64,000 nt of DNA, from assembly GCF_013377535.1 (NCBI RefSeq), contig NZ_JABCJE010000011.1, positions 62,001-126,000 of the forward strand, given 5' to 3'. Under the pieces are notes generated by a model that saw nothing but the letters and a program-made list of their open reading frames with translations, had not been told where the DNA came from and searched no databases. Every line of letters starts with the position of its first letter. Position 1 is the stretch's first letter. Made by a program: the position numbers and the translations under genes. This DNA is from Donghicola mangrovi. Its GTDB lineage: Bacteria; Pseudomonadota; Alphaproteobacteria; Rhodobacterales; Rhodobacteraceae. Shown here in pieces: positions 54,301-62,250 of the stretch.

Positions 54301-54781
54301 CGGCGGTGCGGATGACAGGCTCGCCCAAACGGCGGATGGCGCTGCGCAGATGGCCAACGGGGCCGGGCTTTTTCTCTTCCAGCACTTTGCCAGTCAGGAG
54401 CAGGGCCCAGGTCGAGGCGTTCACTAGGGATGAGGTCGAGTGGCCCAGATGGCGGCCCCAGTCGCTGGGGGCGATCTTGTCCTCGATCAGGGCGTCGATG
54501 GTGTCGGCGTCGGGCACGCGCAGCAGGGCCTCGGCCAGACACATCAGGGCGATGCCTTCGTCGGTGGACAGGCCGTATTCGGCCAGAAAGACCTCCATCA
54601 GGCCCGGATTGGTACGGCCGCGGATGTCGCTGACCAGTTTTGCGGCATTCGCGGCGATTTTCGCGCGGTCGGCAGCGGACAGGTTCGCCGCCTCTACCAG
54701 AGCGGCCAGTTTGTCTGCTTCGTTGGCGTAGGTCGCTGCGTCGATCCGCAAGGGCAGCGCCATGTTTTGATCCAGCATCAT
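51350..54781 (-). CDS. putA: bifunctional proline dehydrogenase / L-glutamate gamma-semialdehyde dehydrogenase
   Basis: 1143 residues from a double ATG at 54781/54778 behind AAAGGAA. The FAD-dependent proline dehydrogenase barrel covers about 100-480 (VKLSALHPRY, MVRLVKGAYWDTEIKHAQ, FATHNAHTVQAV, FQRLHGMGESL). The NAD-dependent aldehyde dehydrogenase covers about 560-1010: FTCISPWNFPLAIFTGQ, AETGGLNAMIVDST with the active-site Glu, FQSAGQRCSALRCLY with the nucleophile Cys. A C-terminal domain of about 130 residues follows. There is no N-terminal ribbon-helix-helix DNA-binding domain, so it cannot repress itself. Regulation falls to the divergent Lrp-type gene. It turns proline into glutamate at the inner membrane. 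Confidence 0.97.
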   Translation of the reverse strand: MMLDQNMALPLRIDAATYANEADKLAALVEAANLSAADRAKIAANAAKLVSDIRGRTNPGLMEVFLAEYGLSTDEGIALMCLAEALLRVPDADTIDALIEDKIAPSDWGRHLGHSTSSLVNASTWALLLTGKVLEEKKPGPVGHLRSAIRRLGEPVIRTAVGRAMKEMGRQFVLGENIEAAMKRAAKMEERGYTYSYDMLGEAARTYEDAERYFTAYSRAITAIASACTHQDIRKNPGISVKLSALHPRYTVAQRDAMMPLLVERLTKLCVQAAEAGMGLNIDAEEANRLALSLEVIEATMADPRLAGWEGFGIVVQAYGKRAGDAIDWLYETAQRLDRKIMVRLVKGAYWDTEIKHAQVMGVSDFPVFTDKHATDISYIANAKKLLSMTDRIYPQFATHNAHTVQAVLHYAGNDRDSFEFQRLHGMGESLHDIVHTNEQTRCRIYAPVGAHRDLLAYLVRRLLENGANSSFVNQIVNEAVPPSVVASDPFDAVAGRPAHLLTGPELFGARANSMGWDIEHAQTLTTVEHDRNVWRAHQWHAAPLLAGTAAPQPALTVDNPAVPADTPGQVRFASSADVETALSAATPWTADRATRAAVLNRAADLFEANYGELFALISREAGKSLPDAIAELREAVDFLRYYAANAPEAAPVGTFTCISPWNFPLAIFTGQVSAALATGNAVLAKPAEQTPLIAFRAVELMHEAGVPATALQLLPGAGDVGAALTSDARVGGVAFTGSTETALKIRSAMAKHMAPGAPLIAETGGLNAMIVDSTALPEQAVQAVIESAFQSAGQRCSALRCLYVQEDIAPNLQKMLIGAMNTLTVGNPWDISTDVGPVIDEEAQSGIQTYIETARAQGRVLHQLDTPSEGTFARPTLLRVGSIKEMEREIFGPVLHLATFKAGELDQVIADINGTGYGLTFGLQTRIDDRVQHVTEAVHAGNIYVNRNQIGAIVGSQPFGGEGLSGTGPKAGGPNYLTRFTQRPAPAQAAEWPVPMTDADLQKLVDQAGEGPAPTTITLPGPTGESNRLTAMARPPVLCLGPTAALAAEQAAAIRSLGGVAVAATGAVSPEALTKLRGISGVVYWGDAAQARAYGVALSYRIGPILPLITGLPDTGHARHERHVCVDTTAAGGNAALLAASS

Positions 54782-54887
54782 GGTATTCCTTTCCCGATCG
54801 GACCATGATACTGCATTGCGGCAAGTCGATATTCCCGAAATGACGGGTCTGTGCCATCCACTTCGACTTTATTAACGAGGTTTTGCC

Positions 54888-55364
54888 ATGCAAGATGATC
54901 AGGTCAGTCTGGACCGTTTCGACTATGCGATTCTGAGCGAGCTGGGCCGCGAGGCGCGCCTAAGCGTTACCGAACTGGCCAAACGCATCGGCCTGTCCAA
55001 GTCGCCGACTCAGGCGCGGCTTCGGCGTTTGGAGATGGCGGGGATCATCATCGGCTACCGCGCGCTCTTGGATCCGGTGAAGCTGGGGCTGGACCACGTA
55101 GCCTTTGTCGAGGTCAAGTTGCAGGACACCCGCGAAGCCGCGCTGACCGCGTTCAACCGCGCCGTGGCCAAGATCGCAGAGGTCGAGCAATGCCATATGA
55201 TTGCAGGGAATTTCGACTATTTGCTGAAGATCCGCACGCGCGATATGGCGTCCTATCGCCAAGTGTTGGGGGAAAAGATTTCGGCGCTGCCCTGTGTGTC
55301 GCACACCTCGACCTTTGTGGTCATGGAAGCGGTCAAGGAAACGGTCTCGGGTGATTTGACTTGA
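54888..55364 (+). CDS. putR: Lrp/AsnC-family activator of putA (PutR-like)
   Basis: 158 residues. The HTH is LDRFDYAILSELGREARLSVTELAKRIGLSKSPTQARLRRLEMAGIIIGYRALLD. The RAM domain is VAFVEVKLQDTREAALTAFNRAVAKIAEVEQCHMIAGNFDYLLKIRT, ending with TSTFVVMEAVKET. The divergent pairing with putA across 106 bp matches PutR of Rhodobacter and Agrobacterium, which activates putA in response to proline. An ACGAGG ribosome-binding site precedes the ATG. Assignment to PutR rests on family plus position. Confidence 0.9.
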   Translation: MQDDQVSLDRFDYAILSELGREARLSVTELAKRIGLSKSPTQARLRRLEMAGIIIGYRALLDPVKLGLDHVAFVEVKLQDTREAALTAFNRAVAKIAEVEQCHMIAGNFDYLLKIRTRDMASYRQVLGEKISALPCVSHTSTFVVMEAVKETVSGDLT

Positions 55365-55385
55365 CGGATCGGGCAGGGCGGGCGG

Positions 55386-55937
55386 ATGCTGAACGGCATG
55401 AAACGCTTGGCCCTTGCTCTGATGATGTGGCCTGCCGCTGTGCTGGCCGACTGCCCGCCTGACCCGTACCAAGGGCCGGAACTGGACGCTGTTGTCGCCC
55501 GATTCCCCGATGCCCCCGATGCCGGTGTCGCGCTGGATTTGCACAACGAGATGTGGCGCGTGCTGACGGACGCGCCGGATCAAACGGCTCAGGACTATCT
55601 GGATGCGGGAATCGAGCGATTGCGGATGGGCGATTTTCCCGCCGCGCGCAGTGCGTTCGATGCATTGGTCGATTACTGCCCCGTCTACGCCGAAGGGTAC
55701 AACCAGCGCGCCATCATCAGCTTTCTCGAGGGGAAGTATCAGGATGCGCTGCCCGACATCGACAGCGCCTTGGGGCTGCTTCCGCACCATCTGGGGGCCC
55801 TGACCGGCAAAGCGATGACCCTGATCGCCCTTGGCCGCACCCCCGAGGCACAGGACATCCTGAAACAGGCGCTGGCCCTGAACCCGTGGCTGCCCGAACG
55901 CAGTTTGCTGAATTCACCCCAAGGCGAGGAATTATAA
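55386..55937 (+). CDS. periplasmic TPR-repeat protein
   Basis: 183 residues, with a signal peptide (about 1-26: KRLALALMMWPAAVLADC). A second start four codons later is possible. Two to three tetratricopeptide repeats follow: AQDYLDAGIERLRMGDFPAARSAFDALVDYCPVYAEGYNQRAIISFLEGKYQDALPDIDSALGLLPHHLGALTGKAMTLIALGRTPEAQDILKQALALNPW. Three cysteines in the mature part could form a disulphide. It lies 21 bp after putR but has no evident connection to proline metabolism. TPR folds bind protein partners; the partner is unknown. Confidence 0.82.
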   Translation: MLNGMKRLALALMMWPAAVLADCPPDPYQGPELDAVVARFPDAPDAGVALDLHNEMWRVLTDAPDQTAQDYLDAGIERLRMGDFPAARSAFDALVDYCPVYAEGYNQRAIISFLEGKYQDALPDIDSALGLLPHHLGALTGKAMTLIALGRTPEAQDILKQALALNPWLPERSLLNSPQGEEL

Positions 55938-55998
55938 CGCCTATTCCAAGTTGCATTCCCCGCGCAGCACGCTAATGTCCGCCCACCCGTTCAGGGTT

Positions 55999-56082
55999 GC
56001 CCGCGTGATGGAATGGTAGACATAGGGGACTTAAAATCCCTAGGCTTCGGCCGTGCCGGTTCGAGTCCGGCCGCGGGTACCA
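55999..56082 (+). tRNA. tRNA-Leu (anticodon UAA)
   Basis: An 84-nt class II tRNA. The acceptor arms GCCCGCG and CGCGGGT pair with a terminal G-U. The D arm is TGGAATGGTAGACA. The anticodon loop CTTAAAA carries TAA at 34-36. A long variable arm has stem GGC/GCC with TTCG in the loop. The T arm is GCCGGTTCGAGTCCGGC, discriminator A, and the CCA end is encoded. It decodes UUA (and UUG by wobble). Confidence 0.95.
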
Positions 56083-56086
56083 CTTC

Positions 56087-56112
56087 CGGCTTTTGCAAAA
56101 GCCGCACTTTTC
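56087..56112 (+). terminator. palindromic terminator-like hairpin after tRNA-Leu
   Basis: CGGCTTTTGCAAAAGCCG (56087-56104) is a perfect palindrome, followed by CACTTTTCC. It begins 4 bp after the tRNA CCA end. Confidence 0.65.
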
Positions 56113-56156
56113 CAGCCAGACGAAGTTGCGAAACGGTAGGGCCCTTGGGGGCCGGT

Positions 56157-56852
56157 TTACCGTTCGGGTAGGTCCGGCAAAATCACCTCGATCCGTAGAA
56201 CGCCCTCCTCGGGGAGCGACGCGTGGGCGTTGCCGTGCAGGGCGGCGGCGGTGGCTTTGATCTGGAAAATCACCGGATGGTTGACCTTGGGACGATCGGG
56301 CTGGTCGAACTTCATCGGGGTGAACAGGCGGTCCACATTGGTGGGACGGATGAGGGTCGTGGGTGCGGTGCCGACGATCCGCAGATAGCGGCGGTCCTTG
56401 GCCATCTGGCTGATGATGCGGTTCTGGGACTGGTCATTGCTTAGGAGCACCAGCGCCTGATCCAGCGCCTGATAGATCTCCTCGACCTTGACGGGGTCGG
56501 TGTAGACGCAACGCTCCAGCTCGAAAAGGGCGCAGGTCTTCAGGTCCAGTTGCTGCACCAACAGGTCCAGCCGCTCCAGCACTTCGGGGGTGTTGGGGGC
56601 AAAGGCGCGGCGCATACATTGGGTCAGGGCAACAAGCTGCGCCTGACCATGCTGAGAGGCCGTGGTAATCTGGTCGGCCCAGCGATCCACCACTTCGGGG
56701 CTGTCTTGCCACTGTTCCTTGAGCAGGCTGGCAAAGCCGTGGGTGTGCCGCAAAGAGGCTGAAACGTCGTGATGGAGCGTGCTGAGAAACAGATTGAAGC
56801 TCTCGAAAATCGCGTCGTAGGCCAGTTTATCGTTCTTGATGTCTTTGACCAT
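56157..56852 (-). CDS. degenerate histidine-kinase-like protein
   Basis: 231 residues. The N-terminal region FESFNLFLSTLHHDVSASLRHTHGFASLL lines up with the dimerisation helix of the kinase two genes upstream (SHDLQEPFRIVGAF): His28-Asp29 matches its phospho-His-Asp pair. The second half resembles an ATPase domain in outline (DRLFTPMKF, then LRIEVILPDLPER at the end), but the N box and the glycine-rich G boxes are gone, so ATP binding is unlikely. It could be a phosphotransfer or dimerisation partner for the receiver encoded 13 bp upstream. This is inference. Last gene of the three-gene unit. Confidence 0.65.
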   Translation of the reverse strand: MVKDIKNDKLAYDAIFESFNLFLSTLHHDVSASLRHTHGFASLLKEQWQDSPEVVDRWADQITTASQHGQAQLVALTQCMRRAFAPNTPEVLERLDLLVQQLDLKTCALFELERCVYTDPVKVEEIYQALDQALVLLSNDQSQNRIISQMAKDRRYLRIVGTAPTTLIRPTNVDRLFTPMKFDQPDRPKVNHPVIFQIKATAAALHGNAHASLPEEGVLRIEVILPDLPER

Positions 56853-56865
56853 GCTTTCTCTTCTT

Positions 56866-57312
56866 TCACTCGGCCGCGGCCTTGGGGGGCAGCGAAACGA
56901 TGCTCAGCCAGAAGTTCTCGATGGTTTTGACCACTTCGATGAACGACGATGCCTTGAGCGGCTTGGACACGAAACAGTTGGCGTGCAGCTGATAGGTCTT
57001 GATGCGGTCGGCATCGGACTCAGAGCTGGTCAGGACCACTACGGGAATGCGTAACAGATCCTCATCTTGTTTCATGATTTCCAGCACCTCGTACCCGTCG
57101 GTAACGGGTAGGTTCAGGTCCAAAAGGATAAGGTCGGGGGTCGCGGCCCCCTCGTAGCCGTTGCGTTTATACAGGATATCGAGCGCCTCGTCCCCGTCAC
57201 GTGCCAGAAGCAGGTTGTTGGCCAGCTTGGCCTCGCGCATGGCTTCTTGGGTCAGGACAATGTCACCTTCGTTGTCCTCAATCAGCAGGATGGAAATGGT
57301 TTGCTGTGTCAT
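56866..57312 (-). CDS. single-domain response regulator (Rcp1-like)
   Basis: A 148-residue receiver domain without output domain. The acidic pocket is IEDNEGD (residues 11-17), the phospho-acceptor is Asp65 in ILLDLNLPVTDGYEVL, then VVLTSSESDADR (Thr/Ser switch) and FVSKPL (Lys). The EDNEGDIVLTQEA start and LNLPVTDG resemble Rcp1, the partner of cyanobacterial phytochromes. The start overlaps the stop of the sensor kinase gene by 4 bp, so it is the cognate receiver. Phosphate probably passes on to another protein rather than to DNA. Confidence 0.93.
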   Translation of the reverse strand: MTQQTISILLIEDNEGDIVLTQEAMREAKLANNLLLARDGDEALDILYKRNGYEGAATPDLILLDLNLPVTDGYEVLEIMKQDEDLLRIPVVVLTSSESDADRIKTYQLHANCFVSKPLKASSFIEVVKTIENFWLSIVSLPPKAAAE

Positions 57313-59936
57313 GCCTCGATCTCCCCGTCTTTGGGCAGTGTAAATTTAAAGCTGGACCCTTCGCCAAGTATGGAATCGGCCCAGATTGTGCCTTTGTGGC
57401 GCTCGATGATCTTGCGACAGATCGCGAGGCCGATGCCTGTGCCGGGGATCTGGTCCCGCCGGTGCAGGCGTTTGAAAATCTCGAAAATCTTGCCGAGGTT
57501 CTTGTCGGCAATCCCCAGTCCGTTGTCCTGAACGGTGAACTCCCATTTATCGCCGTGATCCTCGCAGGTGACGTGGACGGTGATGGGGCCTTCGGGTTTC
57601 GAGTATTTGATGGCGTTGCCGATCAGGTTCTGGAACAGCTGCAGGGCTTGGGGCTTGATGAACGGAATCTGGGGCAGGTCATCGCGGGTGGTTTCCAGCG
57701 TGCGGCTGGTGCTGCTGGCGAATTGCGTGAACAGCTCATCGACCAGCGCATTGGTGTCCACCAAAGACAGGCGGCCGGTCCCCTGATCGACGCGGCTATA
57801 GTCCAGAATATCACGGATCAGATTGATCCCGCGGGACGAGGCATCGGTCAGGAAATGCAGGTAGCGCACGGTGGTGTCGTCTTGTTCACCGATTTCTTTG
57901 AGGTGGGTCTCTAGCCGCTCCGAGAAGGCGCCGACTATGCGGAAGGGTTCTTGCAGGTCGTGCGAGCAGATAAAGGCGAACTGCATCAGCTCTTCGTTGG
58001 ATTGCTCCAGACGTTCCAGCAGGGCGGCGCGGGTTTCCTCCAGGTGGCGGCGTTCCGAGATGTCGTAGAACACGATCACGTAGCCGCCCATCACATCGGG
58101 TTTGCTTTCGATCCGGTTGGCCGAAATCGAGACATTCACGGGCTCTTCGTTGCAGATGCGGATCTGGACATCCTCGTTCCGCTTGTTCTGGATCAGCTCT
58201 TCGAGGCGGGGATTGACGTGTGTGCCTGTGATGAAAAACGGCAGCGAGTCAAATCGCTGGCCCACCAGGAGGTTGCGTTCGTGCCCCAGCAGCTTTGCGG
58301 CGGATTCGTTGACCAGCCGGATGTTGCGGTGCCGGTCCAGATAGATTAGCCCCTCGTTGGTGTTCGAGATCACCATCTCGCGCTCGCGGGCCATGTATTC
58401 CAGACGGGATTCGCGGTTCTGTAGGTCATAGGTGGTGATCCGCAGCAGGTCGTTCTGGCGGCTGACCTTGATGCTGCGGTTCAGGGCGACCGACAGCAGC
58501 AGCGTCACCAGCATCCCCAAGGGCAGCGCGGCATTGGTCAGGGGTTGAACCGCGTCGCGGACGAACTGTTTGTCGGGGATCATGGTCAGGACCCAGAACT
58601 GGTCCAGAACGCTGATGGCCTGCTCGACCGCAAAATTCGGCGCCAGAAAGGTAGGGGCCATCCGGTGGCTGATGACCAGATCCTGACTGCTGAGAATCAG
58701 CTCAAAATCCCTGAAGTCTTCGCGCAGCCACCCGGCCAGTTGTTGATCCAGATCGACAGAGGCCGCGATCAACCCGCGGAACTGGTCTTGGTGAAAGATC
58801 GGCGAAAAAATCACGAGGCTCTGCTTGCCGGTCGTCAGGGTAAAGGGTTTCGAAATGACCGTCTTTTTGGTCTCGTAGGCGGCCATCATGGCGGCGGTGC
58901 GGTCGGGGTTGAACTCTTTGCCGACGCCGATCGCGTGTTTCAGTGGCTCATAGGGGGCAACCCCGACGATCCGGAAGCTGTCGTCGATCAAGGCAATGCC
59001 GGGCAGTTGCTGGAAATCCGCCGCATAGCGTTCCGCATCCGCTTGCCACAGTTCGGGCAGCATGACGGGGACATTGGCCTGCCGGTCTGCCATGCGGTCC
59101 AGAGCCTCGGTCAGGTTCTCGAACTCGTTTTCGAGCAGGCTCTGCAGGAAGTTCATCTCGTTGTCGACGCGGCTGGCGACCACGTCGCGGTCCGTGTCCA
59201 GTAGGTGCTTCCAGATCGAGCAGGTGATCAGAATGCAGCCCAGCACCACGCCGGCCGTGATCAGAAGCTCTGGCTTGTCCGAAGGGAGCGCCGCGTTGAT
59301 CCCGTTGCTGGCCAGCGCCAGCGCCAGCCCCAGAAAAACAAAGCAAATGGCGGTGTGCAGGGCCATCCCCGTGATCGCCACCCACTGATACATCGCCAAA
59401 GCGTTCGCCCCATAGGTCGCTAGCCCCGTCAGACCGATGCCCATAACCGACAGGCCCAGCGTGGCCAGCGCGGTCGCAGGCCAGCCCGAAACGCTGGGAA
59501 TGCAAGCGAAGACGCCACACAGGCTGACCAGTAGAAAGCCGAACGCGGTGTTGTTCGCCATGTCCCCGCCGAATTCCGAGGTGTCGAACAACAGGTGCCG
59601 CACCTCGAGCTGGATGATCCCGCTATGCTCTAGCAATGTCAGGATCGGCAGGACCGCGATCACCAGCGACAGCAGCATGATCAGGTTGTCCGGGGCCTTG
59701 CGGATCGCAAACACCAGCGCCACCGACAGGACAAAGTCCAGCGATGTATTAAAGGACATAATGGAAAAGCCGGGGATCACATCCAGCAGGCGCGGGATGC
59801 CAAAGAACCAACCGTAAAGAGCCGAGCCGGAAATAATCAGTACAATCCCCGGCAGGGTATAGAATGCAGCCTCTCGAAGAGGCGAAGTGCCGGTCACTCG
59901 TTCAAAACCTCTCGGCGCAAGAGAGGTATGAGACAT
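57309..59936 (-). CDS. membrane sensor histidine kinase (7TM-type N terminus, CHASE-like, PAS, Cph1-type kinase)
   Basis: 875 residues. The first 245 carry about seven hydrophobic helices (MASE-like integral-membrane sensor). An extracytoplasmic segment at about 246-465 (CHASE-like, LPGIALIDDSFRIVGVAPYEP) ends at a helix at about 468-486. A PAS domain follows (about 505-630), then HisKA with His659 in CSHDLQEPFRIVGAF, the Cph1-type variant. The ATPase domain has IGNAIKYSKPEG, VQDNGLGIADK and GTGIGLAICRKI. No photosensory GAF/PHY domain is present, so the signal is probably a ligand or membrane state. It starts an operon with the receiver (4-bp overlap) and the degenerate kinase-like gene. Confidence 0.9.
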   Translation of the reverse strand: MSHTSLAPRGFERVTGTSPLREAAFYTLPGIVLIISGSALYGWFFGIPRLLDVIPGFSIMSFNTSLDFVLSVALVFAIRKAPDNLIMLLSLVIAVLPILTLLEHSGIIQLEVRHLLFDTSEFGGDMANNTAFGFLLVSLCGVFACIPSVSGWPATALATLGLSVMGIGLTGLATYGANALAMYQWVAITGMALHTAICFVFLGLALALASNGINAALPSDKPELLITAGVVLGCILITCSIWKHLLDTDRDVVASRVDNEMNFLQSLLENEFENLTEALDRMADRQANVPVMLPELWQADAERYAADFQQLPGIALIDDSFRIVGVAPYEPLKHAIGVGKEFNPDRTAAMMAAYETKKTVISKPFTLTTGKQSLVIFSPIFHQDQFRGLIAASVDLDQQLAGWLREDFRDFELILSSQDLVISHRMAPTFLAPNFAVEQAISVLDQFWVLTMIPDKQFVRDAVQPLTNAALPLGMLVTLLLSVALNRSIKVSRQNDLLRITTYDLQNRESRLEYMAREREMVISNTNEGLIYLDRHRNIRLVNESAAKLLGHERNLLVGQRFDSLPFFITGTHVNPRLEELIQNKRNEDVQIRICNEEPVNVSISANRIESKPDVMGGYVIVFYDISERRHLEETRAALLERLEQSNEELMQFAFICSHDLQEPFRIVGAFSERLETHLKEIGEQDDTTVRYLHFLTDASSRGINLIRDILDYSRVDQGTGRLSLVDTNALVDELFTQFASSTSRTLETTRDDLPQIPFIKPQALQLFQNLIGNAIKYSKPEGPITVHVTCEDHGDKWEFTVQDNGLGIADKNLGKIFEIFKRLHRRDQIPGTGIGLAICRKIIERHKGTIWADSILGEGSSFKFTLPKDGEIEA

Positions 59937-60079
59937 TGTTTTTCTTTCAATCTGACAGGGGAAGGGCCCTGAACACAGATGTCGTGTACCGACCTAGGAT
60001 ACACGTCTTTTTCTTATTGTTTAATACTTAATTGTAGATTGCCGGCGCGCAACTAGTCGAATTGTCCCGACGTTTTTGC

Positions 60080-61597
60080 CTATCGGCAAACGCCTTGGGG
60101 CGTTGGTGCAGCTGACGCATCGTCGATGGCGCGGGTCTTCTCGATCCGCAGGTCGCGGCCTTCTTGCATGTGGCGGCGCAGGGTGCGGGACAGGGTGTCG
60201 ATCAGCAGGGTCAGCAGGACCGTCACGGCCAGCAGAATCAGCGCGCGGTCCATGCGCAGTTGCTGCAGGTTCGTCTGCACGTAGAACCCCAGCGTGCCGA
60301 TCCCCAGAAGGCCCATGATCGCGCTTTCCCGCAGGATGATCTCCCACCGATACAGGCAGAGGGCCCAGAAGTTCGCGGTCAGGCGGGGGAACAGCTCCCA
60401 CCCCCAGAAGGTCAGGCCACGGGGGGCGTCGGGGCGGATGGTCAGGTCTTGGGCGTGGCGGCCCAGAAGGTGCGCGATGATCGCGCCGTTGTGCAGGGCC
60501 AGCGCCAGAATCGCGGGCAGCATCGACGGCCCGAGGATTTGCAGCAGCACAAAGGCCAGCATGTATTCAGGGGTCGAGCGAAAGATCACCAGAACGCCGT
60601 GCCCGATGGCAGCCCCGATGCGTGTGGCCACCCGCGGCACGATCATGGGAAAGGCGATGGCCGCGATCAGCGTCGCCCCCGCCAGCGCCAGTTGTGACAG
60701 GGTCAGGGTGTCGATCGCGCCGGGCAGGGCTTGGTCGATCAGAACTTTGTCCAGCCATTTGCCCCAGTCCGCGCCGGTCCGCAGAGGCGAGGGGATCAGG
60801 TCGTTCAGGAATTGCAGCGCGGCGCCTTGGCCCATGGGCGGATAGGGGACGCGGGACAGAAGCCAGATCGATACGGCGATGAACACCGGCACCAGCCGCC
60901 AACGCACCCAGCGCCGCAAGGGCAGGATCAGCGCCATGAAGATGAACAAGGCAGCTGCGGCTTGGGAATAGTGGGCCTGCTTGAAGAAACTCTCGAGGTG
61001 AAAACCCAATGTGGGCAGGCCGATGAACCCCAGCACCGCGCTAGAGCGCAGGCCACATTCCAAGCGATAGAGGGTGTAGGTCCCGATCTGCGGCAGGCAC
61101 GCGGGCAGGCGTACCCACAGCAAACGGATCAGCGTCGAATGGGCGTGGGGCAGGGCGGCTTCGGCTTGGGCTTCGGCCTCGTCCAGATATTCGGAAAAGA
61201 CTTTGGCGAAGATACCGGTATAGGGCAGCCCGATCGCCAGCACGCCGGTCAGGGGCGACAGGCCGGAGACGTTCAGCAGCAAAAGCGCCCAGAAAATCTC
61301 GTGCAACGCGCGGATGGTGATGCAGGGCAAGCGCACGCGCCTCAGCCGGTAGAACGGCGCGAGCAGCAGGCCAAAGGTGGCCCCGAACGCCACGCCGCAG
61401 AACGCAAAGGCCACGGTCAAGAGCGCCGCGTTGGCCAGCAGGGTGTAATCGCTGAAATCGGGGGTGATCAGGCCCGCGCCGATCCGGCCAAGGGTGATCC
61501 ACGGGTCCGGCCCCCCTGCGGTCAGGTTCGCAAACCCCAGCGCAATCAGGGCAGAGGCCACCAGCGCCAGCAGGATGTGGCGGCCAGTCAGGCTCAT
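60080..61597 (-). CDS. ABC transporter permease, fused double PhnE-type
   Basis: A 505-residue inner-membrane protein made of two PhnE-like permease units in tandem. Unit 1 (about 1-240) contains the coupling segment EAQAEAALPHAHSTLIRLLW. Unit 2 (about 280-480) has a matching ILALALHNGAIIAHLLGRHAQ and RESAIMGLLGIGTLGFYV. Each has the RSSAVLGFIG / RESAIMGLLG signature of the superfamily. A short charged tail follows. One polypeptide therefore replaces the usual homodimer. The start overlaps the ATPase gene by 4 bp. Substrate: see the binding protein. Confidence 0.88.
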   Translation of the reverse strand: MSLTGRHILLALVASALIALGFANLTAGGPDPWITLGRIGAGLITPDFSDYTLLANAALLTVAFAFCGVAFGATFGLLLAPFYRLRRVRLPCITIRALHEIFWALLLLNVSGLSPLTGVLAIGLPYTGIFAKVFSEYLDEAEAQAEAALPHAHSTLIRLLWVRLPACLPQIGTYTLYRLECGLRSSAVLGFIGLPTLGFHLESFFKQAHYSQAAAALFIFMALILPLRRWVRWRLVPVFIAVSIWLLSRVPYPPMGQGAALQFLNDLIPSPLRTGADWGKWLDKVLIDQALPGAIDTLTLSQLALAGATLIAAIAFPMIVPRVATRIGAAIGHGVLVIFRSTPEYMLAFVLLQILGPSMLPAILALALHNGAIIAHLLGRHAQDLTIRPDAPRGLTFWGWELFPRLTANFWALCLYRWEIILRESAIMGLLGIGTLGFYVQTNLQQLRMDRALILLAVTVLLTLLIDTLSRTLRRHMQEGRDLRIEKTRAIDDASAAPTPQGVCR

Positions 61598-62250
61598 GCG
61601 TACAGGCCCATCAAGTCGGGGATGGTCAGGTCGGCGCTGGGGGCGTCCAGCACGATGCCGCCGCGGCCAAGGCCGATGATGCGGGTGGCATGGTCCAGCG
61701 CCAGTTGCACATCGTGCAGGGCCAGAATGCTGGTGGCAAAGCTTGCCTCGATCAGGGTCAGCAGCTCGCGCGATTGGGCGGGGTCCACGGCGGAGACAGG
61801 TTCGTCCGCGATCACCACATCGCCCCCGCGCAGCAGCGCACGGCTCAGGGCAACGCGCTGCTTTTGCCCGCCCGACAGGGTGGATACGCGGCGGCGGCCA
61901 AGACCATTCAGCCCCGTGCGGGCCAGGACAGCGTCCACTTCGGCGCGTTCATGGCCAACGGGCCACAGCAGGGTGCGCATGTTCCGCGCGGTGCCGAAAT
62001 CATCCAGCCGTCCCATCCAGACGTTGTGGAACACGCTCAGTTGCGCGACCAGCCCGTTTTCCTGCGGGACCAGAGCCACGCGCCGGTCGGTCATCCGCAG
62101 GCGCATGGCGTTCAGAAGGGTGCTTTTGCCCACGCCGCTGGGGCCAAGCAGGGCGATGCGTTCGCCCTGATCGACCGTCAGGGAAACGCCGGACAGGACG
62201 GGCGTTGCCCCCCAACCCAGCGTTTCGTTTTCCAGCGCAAGCAGTTGCAT
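61594..62250 (-). CDS. ABC transporter ATP-binding protein, PhnC-like
   Basis: A 218-residue ATPase. Walker A is LGPSGVGKSTLLNAMR near residue 34. The Q-loop region is VPQENGLVAQLSVFHNVW, the signature is LSGGQKQRVALSRALL, Walker B is VVIADEPVSAVDP, and the switch His is in ILALHDVQLAL. NVWMGRLDDFG resembles the PhnC NVLSGRL motif. It drives the double permease encoded just downstream (4-bp overlap), and its ATG shares one base with the stop of the binding-protein gene (TGATG). Confidence 0.93.
   Translation of the reverse strand: MQLLALENETLGWGATPVLSGVSLTVDQGERIALLGPSGVGKSTLLNAMRLRMTDRRVALVPQENGLVAQLSVFHNVWMGRLDDFGTARNMRTLLWPVGHERAEVDAVLARTGLNGLGRRRVSTLSGGQKQRVALSRALLRGGDVVIADEPVSAVDPAQSRELLTLIEASFATSILALHDVQLALDHATRIIGLGRGGIVLDAPSADLTIPDLMGLYA

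Noticed and set aside
60060-60100. Terminator for the transporter operon
   Set aside because: A TTTGCC/GGCAAA hairpin overlaps the permease stop codon but no T-run follows on the minus strand.
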